A DNA stretch of 26,056 bases from DATAWZ01 sp036266975 (GTDB lineage Bacteria > Actinomycetota > Thermoleophilia > Solirubrobacterales > Solirubrobacteraceae). Shown one piece after another: positions 1 to 8,278 of this stretch. Under the pieces are notes generated by a model. That model did not search any database. It saw nothing but the letters and a program-made list of their open reading frames with translations, and had not been told where the DNA came from. Both the position numbers and the translations under genes were made by a program. Location of the stretch: contig DATAWZ010000065.1 in NCBI GenBank assembly GCA_036266975.1, positions 1-26,056 of the forward strand, written 5' to 3'. Numbering within the stretch: position 1 is the stretch's first letter; each line of letters begins with the position of its first letter.

Positions 1-1128
1 CTGAAGCTGGGTGAGACGCTGCACACGCTGCGCCCGCGCATCTCGGGAGTCGCCCAGCTCGAGCAGGTGACGTGGCGCTCCTGGGACATGACCTCCAAGA
101 AGGCGGTCACCTCGAACGGCACCCCGACTCCCGCGGTCGGCACGCAGACGAGCCCACGCTCCAAGGCCTCGTCGGCGCTCGGCGGAGGCACGCTCACGGT
201 CGTCGACCGACCCGCCCAGTCATCCGGGCAGGCGAAGGACATGGCCACCGGGCTCGCGAGCCGAATGGCCAACGAGGTAATCGAGGCGACCGCGGTGGCC
301 CTTGGCAACCCGCAGATCGCGCCGGGCGCGTTCGTCACGCTCGACGGGGTCGGCAAGCGCTTCGGCGGGACGCATCGCGTGGTGGCGGCGACCCACATCT
401 ACCGCGGCGCATCGGGCTACGAGACGCGCTTCACCCTCGGTGCGGGCGGGCGGCCGCTCCCCAGGGAGCTCGGCGGGCGCTCGGGACACGAGGGGTTCGC
501 CTCGCACCTGGCGATCGGCCTGGTCAGCCAGAACAGCGATCCACTGCAGATCGGCCGCGTCAAGCTCAAGTACCCCGCCCTCGACGACAGCCTCGAGAGC
601 GACTGGGTGCGCATCGCGTGGCCGGCGGCGGGCAGCAGCCGCGGAATCGTCGCCTTGCCCGCGGTCAACGACGAGGTGATCGTCGGCTTCGAGCACGGCG
701 ACGTGCAGCGCCCGATCGTCCTGGGCGTGCTGTTCAACGGCCAGGACAAGCCGGGCACCGACCTCATCGCGCAGGAGTCATCGCACGTCGTGCGGATGCC
801 GCGTACGTTCGACGCCAAGTACGACCAGCAGATCAAGTTCGTCTCCGGCCAGGCCATGACCATCACCTCCGGCGCGACACTCGACATGAAGTCGACCGGC
901 GCGATGACGATCGAGTCGCAGGCTGCCGCCGACATCAAGGCGACGGCGCCGATGACCATCGAGGGGCAGGCGACCGTCACGGTGAAGGCGAACGGCGAGG
1001 TCACCATCCAGGGCAACGGCCCGGTGTCGGTCACCTCCAACGCCGCGCTCACCCTCAAGGGGTCGATGGTGACGGTCCAGTCAAGCGGTGTGCTGGCACT
1101 GCAGGGCTCCGAGGTGATGATCGGATGA
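1..1128 (+). CDS. CIS spike protein, VgrG/gpV-like (Afp8 type), 5' partial
   Basis: This should be the central spike of a contractile injection system, sitting at the tube end and carrying the PAAR tip. The frame is open from base 1 with no convincing start, so the gene begins upstream; 375 residues are visible. The first ~160 look like the end of a gp27-like hub domain. Around residues 160-250 is a gpV-type OB-fold, with the family pattern of a residue run like IGRVKLKYP, then DWVRIAWP, then NDEVIVGFEHGD and RPIVLGVLFNG. The last ~100 residues are short alternating Thr/Ile/Val-Gly repeats typical of a triple-stranded beta-helix needle. The stop overlaps the next start (ATGA). The family is clear; assignment to a CIS rather than a prophage or type VI spike rests on the genes that follow. 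Confidence 0.9.
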   Translation: MKLGETLHTLRPRISGVAQLEQVTWRSWDMTSKKAVTSNGTPTPAVGTQTSPRSKASSALGGGTLTVVDRPAQSSGQAKDMATGLASRMANEVIEATAVALGNPQIAPGAFVTLDGVGKRFGGTHRVVAATHIYRGASGYETRFTLGAGGRPLPRELGGRSGHEGFASHLAIGLVSQNSDPLQIGRVKLKYPALDDSLESDWVRIAWPAAGSSRGIVALPAVNDEVIVGFEHGDVQRPIVLGVLFNGQDKPGTDLIAQESSHVVRMPRTFDAKYDQQIKFVSGQAMTITSGATLDMKSTGAMTIESQAAADIKATAPMTIEGQATVTVKANGEVTIQGNGPVSVTSNAALTLKGSMVTVQSSGVLALQGSEVMIG

Positions 1129-1529
1129 GCGACCGGCTCGGCAGCGGCCTCGCGTTCCCGCTCGGCGTCGACCAGCGCGGCCGCATCGCGCTCGCCCGCA
1201 GCGAGGAGGACGTCGACCAGGCGATCGGGATCATCCTGTCGACCGCGCCCGGCGAGCGGCCCATGCGCCCCGAGTTCGGCTGCACGCTGCACGACCACGT
1301 CTTCGACACCCTGGACCCGTCGACGCTCGGGGAGATCTCGCGCGCAGTGCGTAACGCGCTCGCGCGCTGGGAGCCGCGCATCGACCTCACCGACGTCAGC
1401 TTCGACCTTTCCGGCTCCGCCTATGGGCGCGTGGTGATCGACCTCACCTATCGCCTGCGCAGCACCGGTTCGATCCGCAATCTGGTCTACCCGTTCTACG
1501 TCATCCCGGCCGAGGAGGAGGCGCCGTGA
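1125..1529 (+). CDS. baseplate wedge protein, gp25/GPW family (Afp9 type)
   Basis: This 134-residue protein matches the small gp25/lysozyme-like wedge subunit that starts sheath assembly at the baseplate. Visible family features are the N-terminal pattern G-x-G-x-A-F-P, the segment with EDVDQAIGIILSTAPGERPMRPEFGC (residues ~27-52, including the conserved PGER-x-M-x-P-x-F-G motif) and the D-x-L-D-P-S segment after it. The C-terminus has the usual beta strands ending in YPFYVIP. The ATG overlaps the spike stop by four bases, and the stop overlaps the next GTG by four. Length is normal for the family. Confidence 0.92.
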   Translation: MSDRLGSGLAFPLGVDQRGRIALARSEEDVDQAIGIILSTAPGERPMRPEFGCTLHDHVFDTLDPSTLGEISRAVRNALARWEPRIDLTDVSFDLSGSAYGRVVIDLTYRLRSTGSIRNLVYPFYVIPAEEEAP

Positions 1530-3514
1530 CCCTGCCCGAAGTCGAGCTGGACGACCGCCGCTTCCAAGACCTCGTCTCCGAGGCGCGCACCCGCATCCAC
1601 TCGCTGTGCCCCGAGTGGACCGAGCACAACGTCTCGGACCCGGGCATCACGCTGATCGAGCTGTTCGCGTGGATGACCGACCTGACCCTGTACCGGCTCA
1701 ACCGCATCCCCGACAAGGTCCACCTGCAACTGCTCTCGCTGCTCGGCGTCAAGATCCGCCCCCCGACGCCCGCCCGCACCGACGTGCGCTTCATGCTCGC
1801 CGCCCCCCCCGACGCGCCGGTGACGATCGCCGCCGACGATACCGAGGTGGCCACGCTGCGCACCGCCAGCGACGAGGCGATCACCTTCGGGCTCGTCGAC
1901 GGACGCACGATCGAGCCGCTTCCCCCGGTCGCGTTCGTCCTGCTGCGCGCCGACGTCACCAAGACGATCAGCGTCGACGCGGGCGCGGTCAGGCCGCTCG
2001 GCGATGACCGTGCGGCGTTCGCCTCCCCGCCCCAGGAAGGCGACGCGCTGCACCTGGGCTTCTCCTCGCCGATCGACCGGCTGGTCATGCGCCTGGAGGT
2101 CGAGGCCGATTCCGCTCGCGGCGCCGGTGTCGATCCCTTCGCACCGCCGCTCGTCTGGGAGATCAGCAGCGGGGAGGAGGATTGGCTGCCCGCCGAGGTG
2201 CTCGAGGACACCACCGGCGGCTTCAACTTCGGTTCGGGCCGAGTCGTGCTCCAGCTCCCGCACCGCAGCACCCGGGCGCCGCTGGGCGGCGAGCGCCTCT
2301 ACTGGCTGCGCTGCCGGGTGCTCGACCCCGGCCCGGACGGCGCCGGCTACCAGCAGCCTCCCGAGATCGAGTCGCTCGCCATCGTGCCGATCGGCGCGCT
2401 GCTGCCCGCCGAGCACGCGATGGTGGTCGACAACGAGATCATCGGCACCAGCGACGGCACCGCCGGACAGACGTTCGCCGTCGATCACCCGCCGATGCTC
2501 GTTCCTCGAGCCGATCACGACCGGCTCGAGGTCCGACTCCCCGACGGCGAGGACTGGGAGCCCTGGGAGCTGCGCGAGTCCTTCCTGGGGTGTGGTCCGC
2601 AGGACCGCGTGTGGACCTGCGACCCGATCGCGGGCTGCGTCGAGCTCGCTCCCGCCGTGCGCGACGCCACCGGCGGGTGGCAACGTCTGGGTGCGATCCC
2701 GCCGGCCGGTGCGCTGCTACGCCTGAGCCGTTACCGGCACGGCGGCGGCTTGGCCGGGAACGTCAGCGCGGGAACCCTCACCGTGCTCCAGAGTGGTCCG
2801 CCCGGGATCGCATCGATCAGCAATCCCGGGGCGGCCTGGGGTGGCGTCGACGCCGAGGACCTCAGCCAGGTGCGCGTACGAGCCGCGCTGGAGCTTCGCG
2901 GCCGGCACCGTGCCGTGACCGCGGAGGACTTCGAGCACCTCGCCCGCGAGGCGACGCCGCGCGTCGCTCGCTCGGTGTGCATCCCCGCGGCCGAGGGCGG
3001 CGCGGTCACCGTGCGGGTGCTGCCGCACCTGCACAATCCCGACCGCCCGCTCACCTGGGAGGAGCTCCAGCCCGACCGGCACCTGCTCGAGGAGGTGGCC
3101 GCGCACCTCGACGACCGCCGGCTGCTCGGCTCCAGCGTGCACGTGGCTCCCGTCCGGCTGCGCCCGGTGAGCGTGGTGGCCGAGCTGCAGGCGCAGCCGC
3201 TTGCCGATGTCGAGCGCATCCGCCTGCAGGCCGAGCAGTCGCTGTACAGGTACATCAACCCGCTCGTCGGCGGCACCGTCGCCCACCACGGCACGGGCTG
3301 GCCCTTCGGTCGCTCGATGAACGTGGGCGAGCTCTACGGAATCCTGCACGCGATCGTTGGCGTAGAGTACGTGCGGCTGCTGCGCCTGTACGAGATCGAC
3401 CTGCGCACCGGGGTGCAGGCCGAGCGCCCGCTCGGTACCCACTTGGTGCTCGAGCCGGATGAGCTGGTCGCCTCCGGTCGACACGTCGTGCGCGCCACGG
3501 CACGGGGGATATGA
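1526..3514 (+). CDS. baseplate assembly protein, gpJ-like (Afp11 type)
   Basis: This 662-residue protein resembles the large gpJ/gp6-related wedge protein that forms the baseplate ring of eCIS particles. Near the N-terminus (residues ~31-60) is the family hallmark: a WTEHNVSDPGITLIELFAW-like stretch followed by a Tyr-Arg-Leu-Asn-Arg-Ile-Pro-Asp motif and a Leu-rich segment ending in LLGV. Toward the C-terminus are the baseplate J segments V-R-x-R-A-A-L-E-L-R, AVTAEDFEHLAREATPRVARS and a late V-G-G-T-V-x-x-x-x-G-W-P-F-G-R motif. It starts with GTG overlapping the gp25 stop (GTGA), and its stop overlaps the next ATG. The length suits the long eCIS form rather than the roughly 300-residue P2 gpJ. 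Confidence 0.9.
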   Translation: MTLPEVELDDRRFQDLVSEARTRIHSLCPEWTEHNVSDPGITLIELFAWMTDLTLYRLNRIPDKVHLQLLSLLGVKIRPPTPARTDVRFMLAAPPDAPVTIAADDTEVATLRTASDEAITFGLVDGRTIEPLPPVAFVLLRADVTKTISVDAGAVRPLGDDRAAFASPPQEGDALHLGFSSPIDRLVMRLEVEADSARGAGVDPFAPPLVWEISSGEEDWLPAEVLEDTTGGFNFGSGRVVLQLPHRSTRAPLGGERLYWLRCRVLDPGPDGAGYQQPPEIESLAIVPIGALLPAEHAMVVDNEIIGTSDGTAGQTFAVDHPPMLVPRADHDRLEVRLPDGEDWEPWELRESFLGCGPQDRVWTCDPIAGCVELAPAVRDATGGWQRLGAIPPAGALLRLSRYRHGGGLAGNVSAGTLTVLQSGPPGIASISNPGAAWGGVDAEDLSQVRVRAALELRGRHRAVTAEDFEHLAREATPRVARSVCIPAAEGGAVTVRVLPHLHNPDRPLTWEELQPDRHLLEEVAAHLDDRRLLGSSVHVAPVRLRPVSVVAELQAQPLADVERIRLQAEQSLYRYINPLVGGTVAHHGTGWPFGRSMNVGELYGILHAIVGVEYVRLLRLYEIDLRTGVQAERPLGTHLVLEPDELVASGRHVVRATARGI

Positions 3515-4083
3515 GCTCCACCGACCTCGTTCCGGTCGCGTCGACCGCGGCCCCGGCGAGCGTGTCCGCACGCCGGGCGCTGCGCCACGAGCTCCCGGCC
3601 ATCTACCGCGAGGAGCCGTTCGCGATGGCCTTCGTCGAGGCGCTCGAGTACGTGCTGGACCCGATCGGGACGCTGCTCGACTGCCTGCCCGCCCATTTCG
3701 ACAGCGAGCTGGCCCCCGACTACCTGCTGGTGGCGATCGCCCACTGGCTGGGCGTCGACGAGCTGGAGACCGAGCCCCCCGAGCGCCGGCGCGAGACGCT
3801 CGCCGACGCCGGGGAGCTCGCGCGCCGGCGGGGGACCCGCGCGGGCATGGAGCTCGCGCTGTCGCTCTTCTTTCCCGACCTGCCCCTGCGTGTGCAGGAC
3901 CACGGCCTGGTCACCGTCTCGACCGAGGACGGGCCTGCCCCCGAGGCGCCGGCCCCGCTGTTCGATGTGTACTGCGACTCGACACCCCCACAGGAGGTGC
4001 AGCTCGCGCTCGCCCAGACCATCGACCGCTGGAAGCCAGCCTCGGTGCGTGTGCGATTGCGCGTCAAACGGGCCTCGAAATGA
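3511..4083 (+). CDS. phage tail protein I-like baseplate protein (Afp12 type)
   Basis: This 190-residue protein fits the tail protein I family, the outer wedge component that links the baseplate to tail fibres. Visible are the start of the domain LRHELPAIYREEPF (residues ~26-40), then a D-P-I-G-T-L-L-D segment, H-F-D-x-x-L-A-P-D-Y-L, H-W-L-G-V and the R-R-x-G-T-R-x-G-M helix (~105-115). The order spike, gp25, gpJ, gpI follows the Afp/PVC operon, except that no PAAR gene lies between gp25 and gpJ and no fibre gene follows. Both ends have 4-base overlaps with neighbours. Confidence 0.87.
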   Translation: MSSTDLVPVASTAAPASVSARRALRHELPAIYREEPFAMAFVEALEYVLDPIGTLLDCLPAHFDSELAPDYLLVAIAHWLGVDELETEPPERRRETLADAGELARRRGTRAGMELALSLFFPDLPLRVQDHGLVTVSTEDGPAPEAPAPLFDVYCDSTPPQEVQLALAQTIDRWKPASVRVRLRVKRASK

Positions 4084-7079
4084 GCGTCACCTGCCGCTCA
4101 TGCGGGTTCGAATACGACGGGGGCGGCGACTTCTGCCCGAACTGCGGGGAGTACCTGCGCTGGGAGCTGACCCGCTCGCGCCGCGCGGCCGCCGAGAAAC
4201 CCGCCGAGCCGGCCGAGCCCGCGCCCCCGGCGCCGGCCGAGCCCCCGCCGCCACCGACGGAGCCCCTGCCGCCCGACCCGCCGGTGGGGGGGCAGGAGTC
4301 CGCCCCACCGGCGTCGGGCGCCCCGGAGGCAGGTCCCACTCCACCTTTTATCCCACCTCCGCCTCCGCCTGAGCCCCCGCCGGCGTTCGCGCCCCCGCCC
4401 CCGGCGTTCGCGCCGCCGCCGCCGCCGTTCATCCTTGGCGGCGAGCAGGACGTCCTCGACCTCCTCGGCGAGGGCGCCCACCCGATCCCGCCCACGCTCG
4501 AGCACACCGCCGCGCTCGCCGACCTGCCGCCGATCGCTCCCCCGCCGGTGGTTGAGCCCGAGCCCGCGCTGCCCGACACCGGCGGCGCGACGCTCGTCGT
4601 GCGCTGGGCCGAGGCCGACCCGGGAGCGATCTCGGCCGAGGAGGCGGCGGTCGCGCCGGTCGCCGCCGGTGGCCGGGCGATCTTCCTGGCCACGCTGCGC
4701 AACACGAGCAGGATCGTCGAGAACTACGACCTCGTCACGGCCTGGCTGCCAGCCGGGTGGACCGCCGTGACGCCGAGCACCGTCTACCTCGTCCCGTTCG
4801 GCTCCGGGGGCCAAAGCGAGCAGAGCCTACGTGTCGAGGTCTCGCCGCCGCGCTCGCCGACCTCCGAGGCGCGCCGCTGGCCGCTGCGGGTGCTCGCGGT
4901 CGCGCGCACCAACGGCGGGATCGCCGCCCGCGCCGACGCCGCGATCGACATCGCCGAGTTCAACGACTGGGTGATCGAAGCCGAGCCGCGCTCGCGCGCC
5001 GCCCGGCTGAGGGCCCGCTACGCGGTCACGCTGACGAACGCCGGCAACGGGCCGATCGACCTCTGGCTGTACGCGGTCGACGCCGACGCCGAGATCAAGG
5101 GCAGCTTCGCTGCGCGGCGGATGCCGCTCTCCCCGACCGAGTCGCGCACGACGTATCTGGAGCTGCGCCCGCCGCGCCCGCGACTGATCGGCCGCGTCCG
5201 TCAGCATGTCGTCACGATCGAGGCGCTGCCGGACGCGCCCGAGCCCGAGGGGCCGAAGCCCACGCTCAAGGAGCGACTGAAGCGCTACGTCACCGGCCCC
5301 AGTGTCAGCGTCGGGCCGCATGGCGTCACCGTGCGCAAGCCCCGCGTGCGTCTGCCGCGCCCGCCCCAGAAGCAGTACAAGCTGGAGGAGCTCAAGCTGC
5401 GCGGCGGCGGCGGCGTGGTCGGTCCGGTTGCCCCCTCGCAGGTCATCTTCCGCCACAAGCCGATCATCTCGACCTGGATGATCATCCTCGCGCTGCTCAT
5501 CGGCGGGCTCGTCGCGCTGTACATCCTCACGCGCAACCACCAGGTCACGGTCCCGCGGCTGGTCGGCTTGCACAACACGTTCGCCGCCGAGGAGAAGGCG
5601 CGCGCCGCGCACCTGCAGCTCGATCCGACCGAGGCCTCGCAGCCCACCAACGCGGTCGCGCCCGGCACGATCGTGGCCCAGTTCCCGGCGGCCGGCGCCC
5701 GCGTGAACAAGGGCACGCTGGTCTCGCTGAAGGTCGCGGTGGGGACCGGCTACGCCATCGCCCCGAACGTCGTCGGACTCACGCGCGCCAAGGCCGAGGA
5801 GAAGCTCGGGGCCGCCCAGCTCAGTCTCGGCGAGGTCGAGCCGATCACCGCGCCGCTCACCTGGGTGGTCGGCTCGCAGATCCCGGTCGCGGGCCAGCGG
5901 TTGCGCGACGGCACCGCGGTCGATGTGTTCCTGAAGGCGCCGCCGCTCACCAAGAAGCAGAAGGCCGAGCAGTCCGCCGCGGCCAAGAAGAAGTCCGCGG
6001 CCGCCGCCGCGGCGGCCGCCGCGGCCAAGAAGGTGATCGTCCCGCCGATCGCCGGCAAGAAGGAGGCGGCCTACGCGCAGGCGGTCGGCGCGGCGGGCCT
6101 GGTCCCGAAGGTCGTTCCCACCATCGAGCCCCAGAAGGTCGGCACGCTCACCTCGGTCCGGCCCGGGCCGGGGACCTCGGTCAAGGCCGGCTCGAGCGTG
6201 CAGCTGCTCGTGTCGGCCGGGATCCCCGACGTCGTCTACGACAACGGCTCGAGCCTGACGTTCGTGAACCCGATGAGCGGCGCGGTCGTCTCGACCGTCA
6301 CCGGCCCGGACCCGGTGGCGACCGAGGTCTCGTTCTCCCCGCACGGCACGCTGTTCGTCTACCGCTCGGCCACGCGGGTGTTCATGGCCCAGGCCAAGAA
6401 GCCGACCAAGCCGATGGTGATCTACTCCGGGCCGGACACGCTCACCAACGTCACCTACGCGCCCGACCCCAAGACGAGCGTGTTCGCGATGGTGCGCACC
6501 ATCGAGGGGATCGGCGCGCTGTGCCTGTCGGGGTTCAAGAACAAGCAGCTGCACCCGCAGTGCCTGCCCGACGACGGCTGGAACCTGGGCCGCTCGGTGT
6601 CCTGGCGGGCCGACGGCCGCGAGATCCTCGTCTTCGGCACCAAGCCGGGCAACCCGTCGACGTTCGGGATCCTGCGCTTCACCTCCAGGAAGGCGTTCTC
6701 GACCGACCCCGCCAACTGGCACGGGCACGTCGCCTCGCAGGTCGACGAGCCCGGTCACGGCGTCATCGACGCGCAGTTCTCGCCGTCGGGCAAGCAGGTC
6801 GCGCTGGTGACCAACCTGCTGTCCGCCTACTTCCAGGTGGTGATCACCAGCCCGGCGCACCTGATCCCGTCCAAGGGCAAGGCGTTGCCCGTCCACGCCT
6901 GCCAGGTCGCCTGGCGGCCCGACGGCCTCGAGCTGACCGTCGTGCAGAGCGATGACCTGTGCACCGAGGCGCCGGGCAGCGTGATCCGCTTCTACGTCGC
7001 CGACCCGCACCTGCTCGACACGCTGGGCGCGAACGGCATGAACCCCGTCTACGCGGGCCTGGCGAGCCCGCCCTCATGA
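4080..7079 (+). CDS. zinc-ribbon / Ig-like / single-TM / PASTA / beta-propeller protein of the CIS operon
   Basis: A 999-residue multi-domain protein; the exact role is unknown. In order: a zinc ribbon with Cys5, Cys8, Cys19 and Cys22; a long Pro/Ala/Glu-rich linker (~40-150); two Ig-like repeats (~168-385) resembling NEW3/CARDB-type domains; a basic stretch; one membrane segment (~464-485); three PASTA-like domains (~489-557, ~558-624 and ~652-714), the last two split by a Lys/Ala-rich linker; and a C-terminal TolB/WD-like propeller (~715-999) with recurring FSP-x-G and W-R-x-D-G motifs. The arrangement predicts a cytoplasmic N-terminus and an exported PASTA/propeller half. The ATG at 4080 overlaps the preceding stop, and the stop overlaps the next ATG. 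I infer a membrane anchor or envelope sensor for the CIS. Domains are fairly sure, function is not. Confidence 0.85.
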   Translation: MSVTCRSCGFEYDGGGDFCPNCGEYLRWELTRSRRAAAEKPAEPAEPAPPAPAEPPPPPTEPLPPDPPVGGQESAPPASGAPEAGPTPPFIPPPPPPEPPPAFAPPPPAFAPPPPPFILGGEQDVLDLLGEGAHPIPPTLEHTAALADLPPIAPPPVVEPEPALPDTGGATLVVRWAEADPGAISAEEAAVAPVAAGGRAIFLATLRNTSRIVENYDLVTAWLPAGWTAVTPSTVYLVPFGSGGQSEQSLRVEVSPPRSPTSEARRWPLRVLAVARTNGGIAARADAAIDIAEFNDWVIEAEPRSRAARLRARYAVTLTNAGNGPIDLWLYAVDADAEIKGSFAARRMPLSPTESRTTYLELRPPRPRLIGRVRQHVVTIEALPDAPEPEGPKPTLKERLKRYVTGPSVSVGPHGVTVRKPRVRLPRPPQKQYKLEELKLRGGGGVVGPVAPSQVIFRHKPIISTWMIILALLIGGLVALYILTRNHQVTVPRLVGLHNTFAAEEKARAAHLQLDPTEASQPTNAVAPGTIVAQFPAAGARVNKGTLVSLKVAVGTGYAIAPNVVGLTRAKAEEKLGAAQLSLGEVEPITAPLTWVVGSQIPVAGQRLRDGTAVDVFLKAPPLTKKQKAEQSAAAKKKSAAAAAAAAAAKKVIVPPIAGKKEAAYAQAVGAAGLVPKVVPTIEPQKVGTLTSVRPGPGTSVKAGSSVQLLVSAGIPDVVYDNGSSLTFVNPMSGAVVSTVTGPDPVATEVSFSPHGTLFVYRSATRVFMAQAKKPTKPMVIYSGPDTLTNVTYAPDPKTSVFAMVRTIEGIGALCLSGFKNKQLHPQCLPDDGWNLGRSVSWRADGREILVFGTKPGNPSTFGILRFTSRKAFSTDPANWHGHVASQVDEPGHGVIDAQFSPSGKQVALVTNLLSAYFQVVITSPAHLIPSKGKALPVHACQVAWRPDGLELTVVQSDDLCTEAPGSVIRFYVADPHLLDTLGANGMNPVYAGLASPPS

Positions 7080-8278
7080 GCGAGCTCTCCCGACCACGGC
7101 TCGCCCGCGTCGCCGAGGTCGCGCTGCTGCCGTGCGACGAGGGACCGCTGCGCCACGTCCTGCGCCACCCCGAGGTGCCCGGCAGCTGCCTGCGACTCGG
7201 CGACGCCGAGGCTGGGCTGGCCCTCGCCCTCGACGGCACGCGCGACCTCGACGAGCTGATGGGCGCCACGCGCAGGGCGATCGGAACCGACGGGCCGGCG
7301 CTGATGGTGCGCCTGCTCGCCGAGCTCGGCGACCGCGGCCTGCTCGAGGGGATGGCCCCGCAGCAGCCCTCCGATCACGTGCCGCTCGGCCTGCTCGCGC
7401 GGCTCGCGCGCCCGCGCACGTGGAGCTTCCGGCGTGCGCCGGCCGCGATCGATCGCCTGCACCGCCGCGGCGGGCGGCTGCTGCTCACCCTGCCCGCGCT
7501 CGTGGTGATCGTCGCGGTCGCCTCGGCCGGGCTGGCGGCGACCGTCGCGCTGGTGGCGCAGGGCGGCGCGCAGCCGCTGACCGTCGGCGGGCGGCTCGGG
7601 CTGGGGGCGCTTTGCTTCCTGGCCGCGCGGGCCCTGCTCGTCGCCGCCCACGAGATCGCGCACGGGCTCGCGCTGGCCGAGACCGGCCATCGCGTCGGCG
7701 CGGCCGGCGTGCGGCTGCTCGCCGTCTTCCCGTACGCGTTCGTGGACACCTCGCCGGTGTGGCTCGAGCCGCGCAAGCGCCGGATGGCGGTCACCGCCGC
7801 GGGCCCGCTCAGCGACCTGACGATCGCCGGCGCCGCGGCGATCGCCGCGCTCGCTACCGGCGGTGAACTGCGCGACGTCTGCTTCCAGGTCTGCCTGGCC
7901 GGCTACCTGGCCGCGTTGCTGAACCTCAACCCGTGTCTGCCGCGCGACGGCTACCACCTGCTCTGCGAGGCGCTGCGCCGCCCGGACCTGCGCGAGTCCG
8001 CGGTGGCCGACCTGCAGCGCCGGCTCGCCGGCCGCCGCGGGCCGGAGGGTCCGCGCGTGCTGATCGCCTACGGCGTGTCGGTTGTGGTGTGGGGTGTCGT
8101 CGGCGCCTCGCTGGCGACGGCGATGGCCGCGCACGCGCTGCCGGCGCTGCGCGCCGCGCTGCCCTCGGGCGTGTCGCTGCCGATCCTGCTGGTCGTGTGG
8201 ACGTTGCTGCTGGCCCCGACGGCGATGCTCGTCGGGCGACCCCTGTGGCTGCGCCGCGTGGGAGCCCGGAGCTCGTGA
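7076..8278 (+). CDS. M50 family membrane metalloprotease (site-2-protease-like)
   Basis: This 400-residue protein looks like an intramembrane zinc protease. The HExxH motif is HEIAH at residues 192-196 inside a hydrophobic helix, and the third ligand motif N-P-x(4)-D-G lies at 285-292 with Asp291. About six hydrophobic segments are visible (~140-165, 175-200, 225-240, 250-280, 325-350, 365-390). The first ~95 residues form a soluble domain resembling the PqqD/winged-helix-like region found before some peptide-maturation M50 enzymes. The start overlaps the propeller-protein stop (ATGA) and the stop overlaps the next GTG. M50 enzymes usually cut membrane-embedded substrates; the adjacent single-pass PASTA protein is an obvious candidate, but this is inference. 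Confidence 0.85.
   Translation: MSELSRPRLARVAEVALLPCDEGPLRHVLRHPEVPGSCLRLGDAEAGLALALDGTRDLDELMGATRRAIGTDGPALMVRLLAELGDRGLLEGMAPQQPSDHVPLGLLARLARPRTWSFRRAPAAIDRLHRRGGRLLLTLPALVVIVAVASAGLAATVALVAQGGAQPLTVGGRLGLGALCFLAARALLVAAHEIAHGLALAETGHRVGAAGVRLLAVFPYAFVDTSPVWLEPRKRRMAVTAAGPLSDLTIAGAAAIAALATGGELRDVCFQVCLAGYLAALLNLNPCLPRDGYHLLCEALRRPDLRESAVADLQRRLAGRRGPEGPRVLIAYGVSVVVWGVVGASLATAMAAHALPALRAALPSGVSLPILLVVWTLLLAPTAMLVGRPLWLRRVGARSS

Noticed and set aside
4827..7010. Very long minus-strand open frame (727 codons) opposite the PASTA/propeller gene, and similar long antisense frames elsewhere
   Set aside because: Composition is dominated by Arg, Gly, Ala and Asp with no domain or motif; typical shadow frames of high-GC coding DNA. 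The plus-strand genes have recognisable domains.
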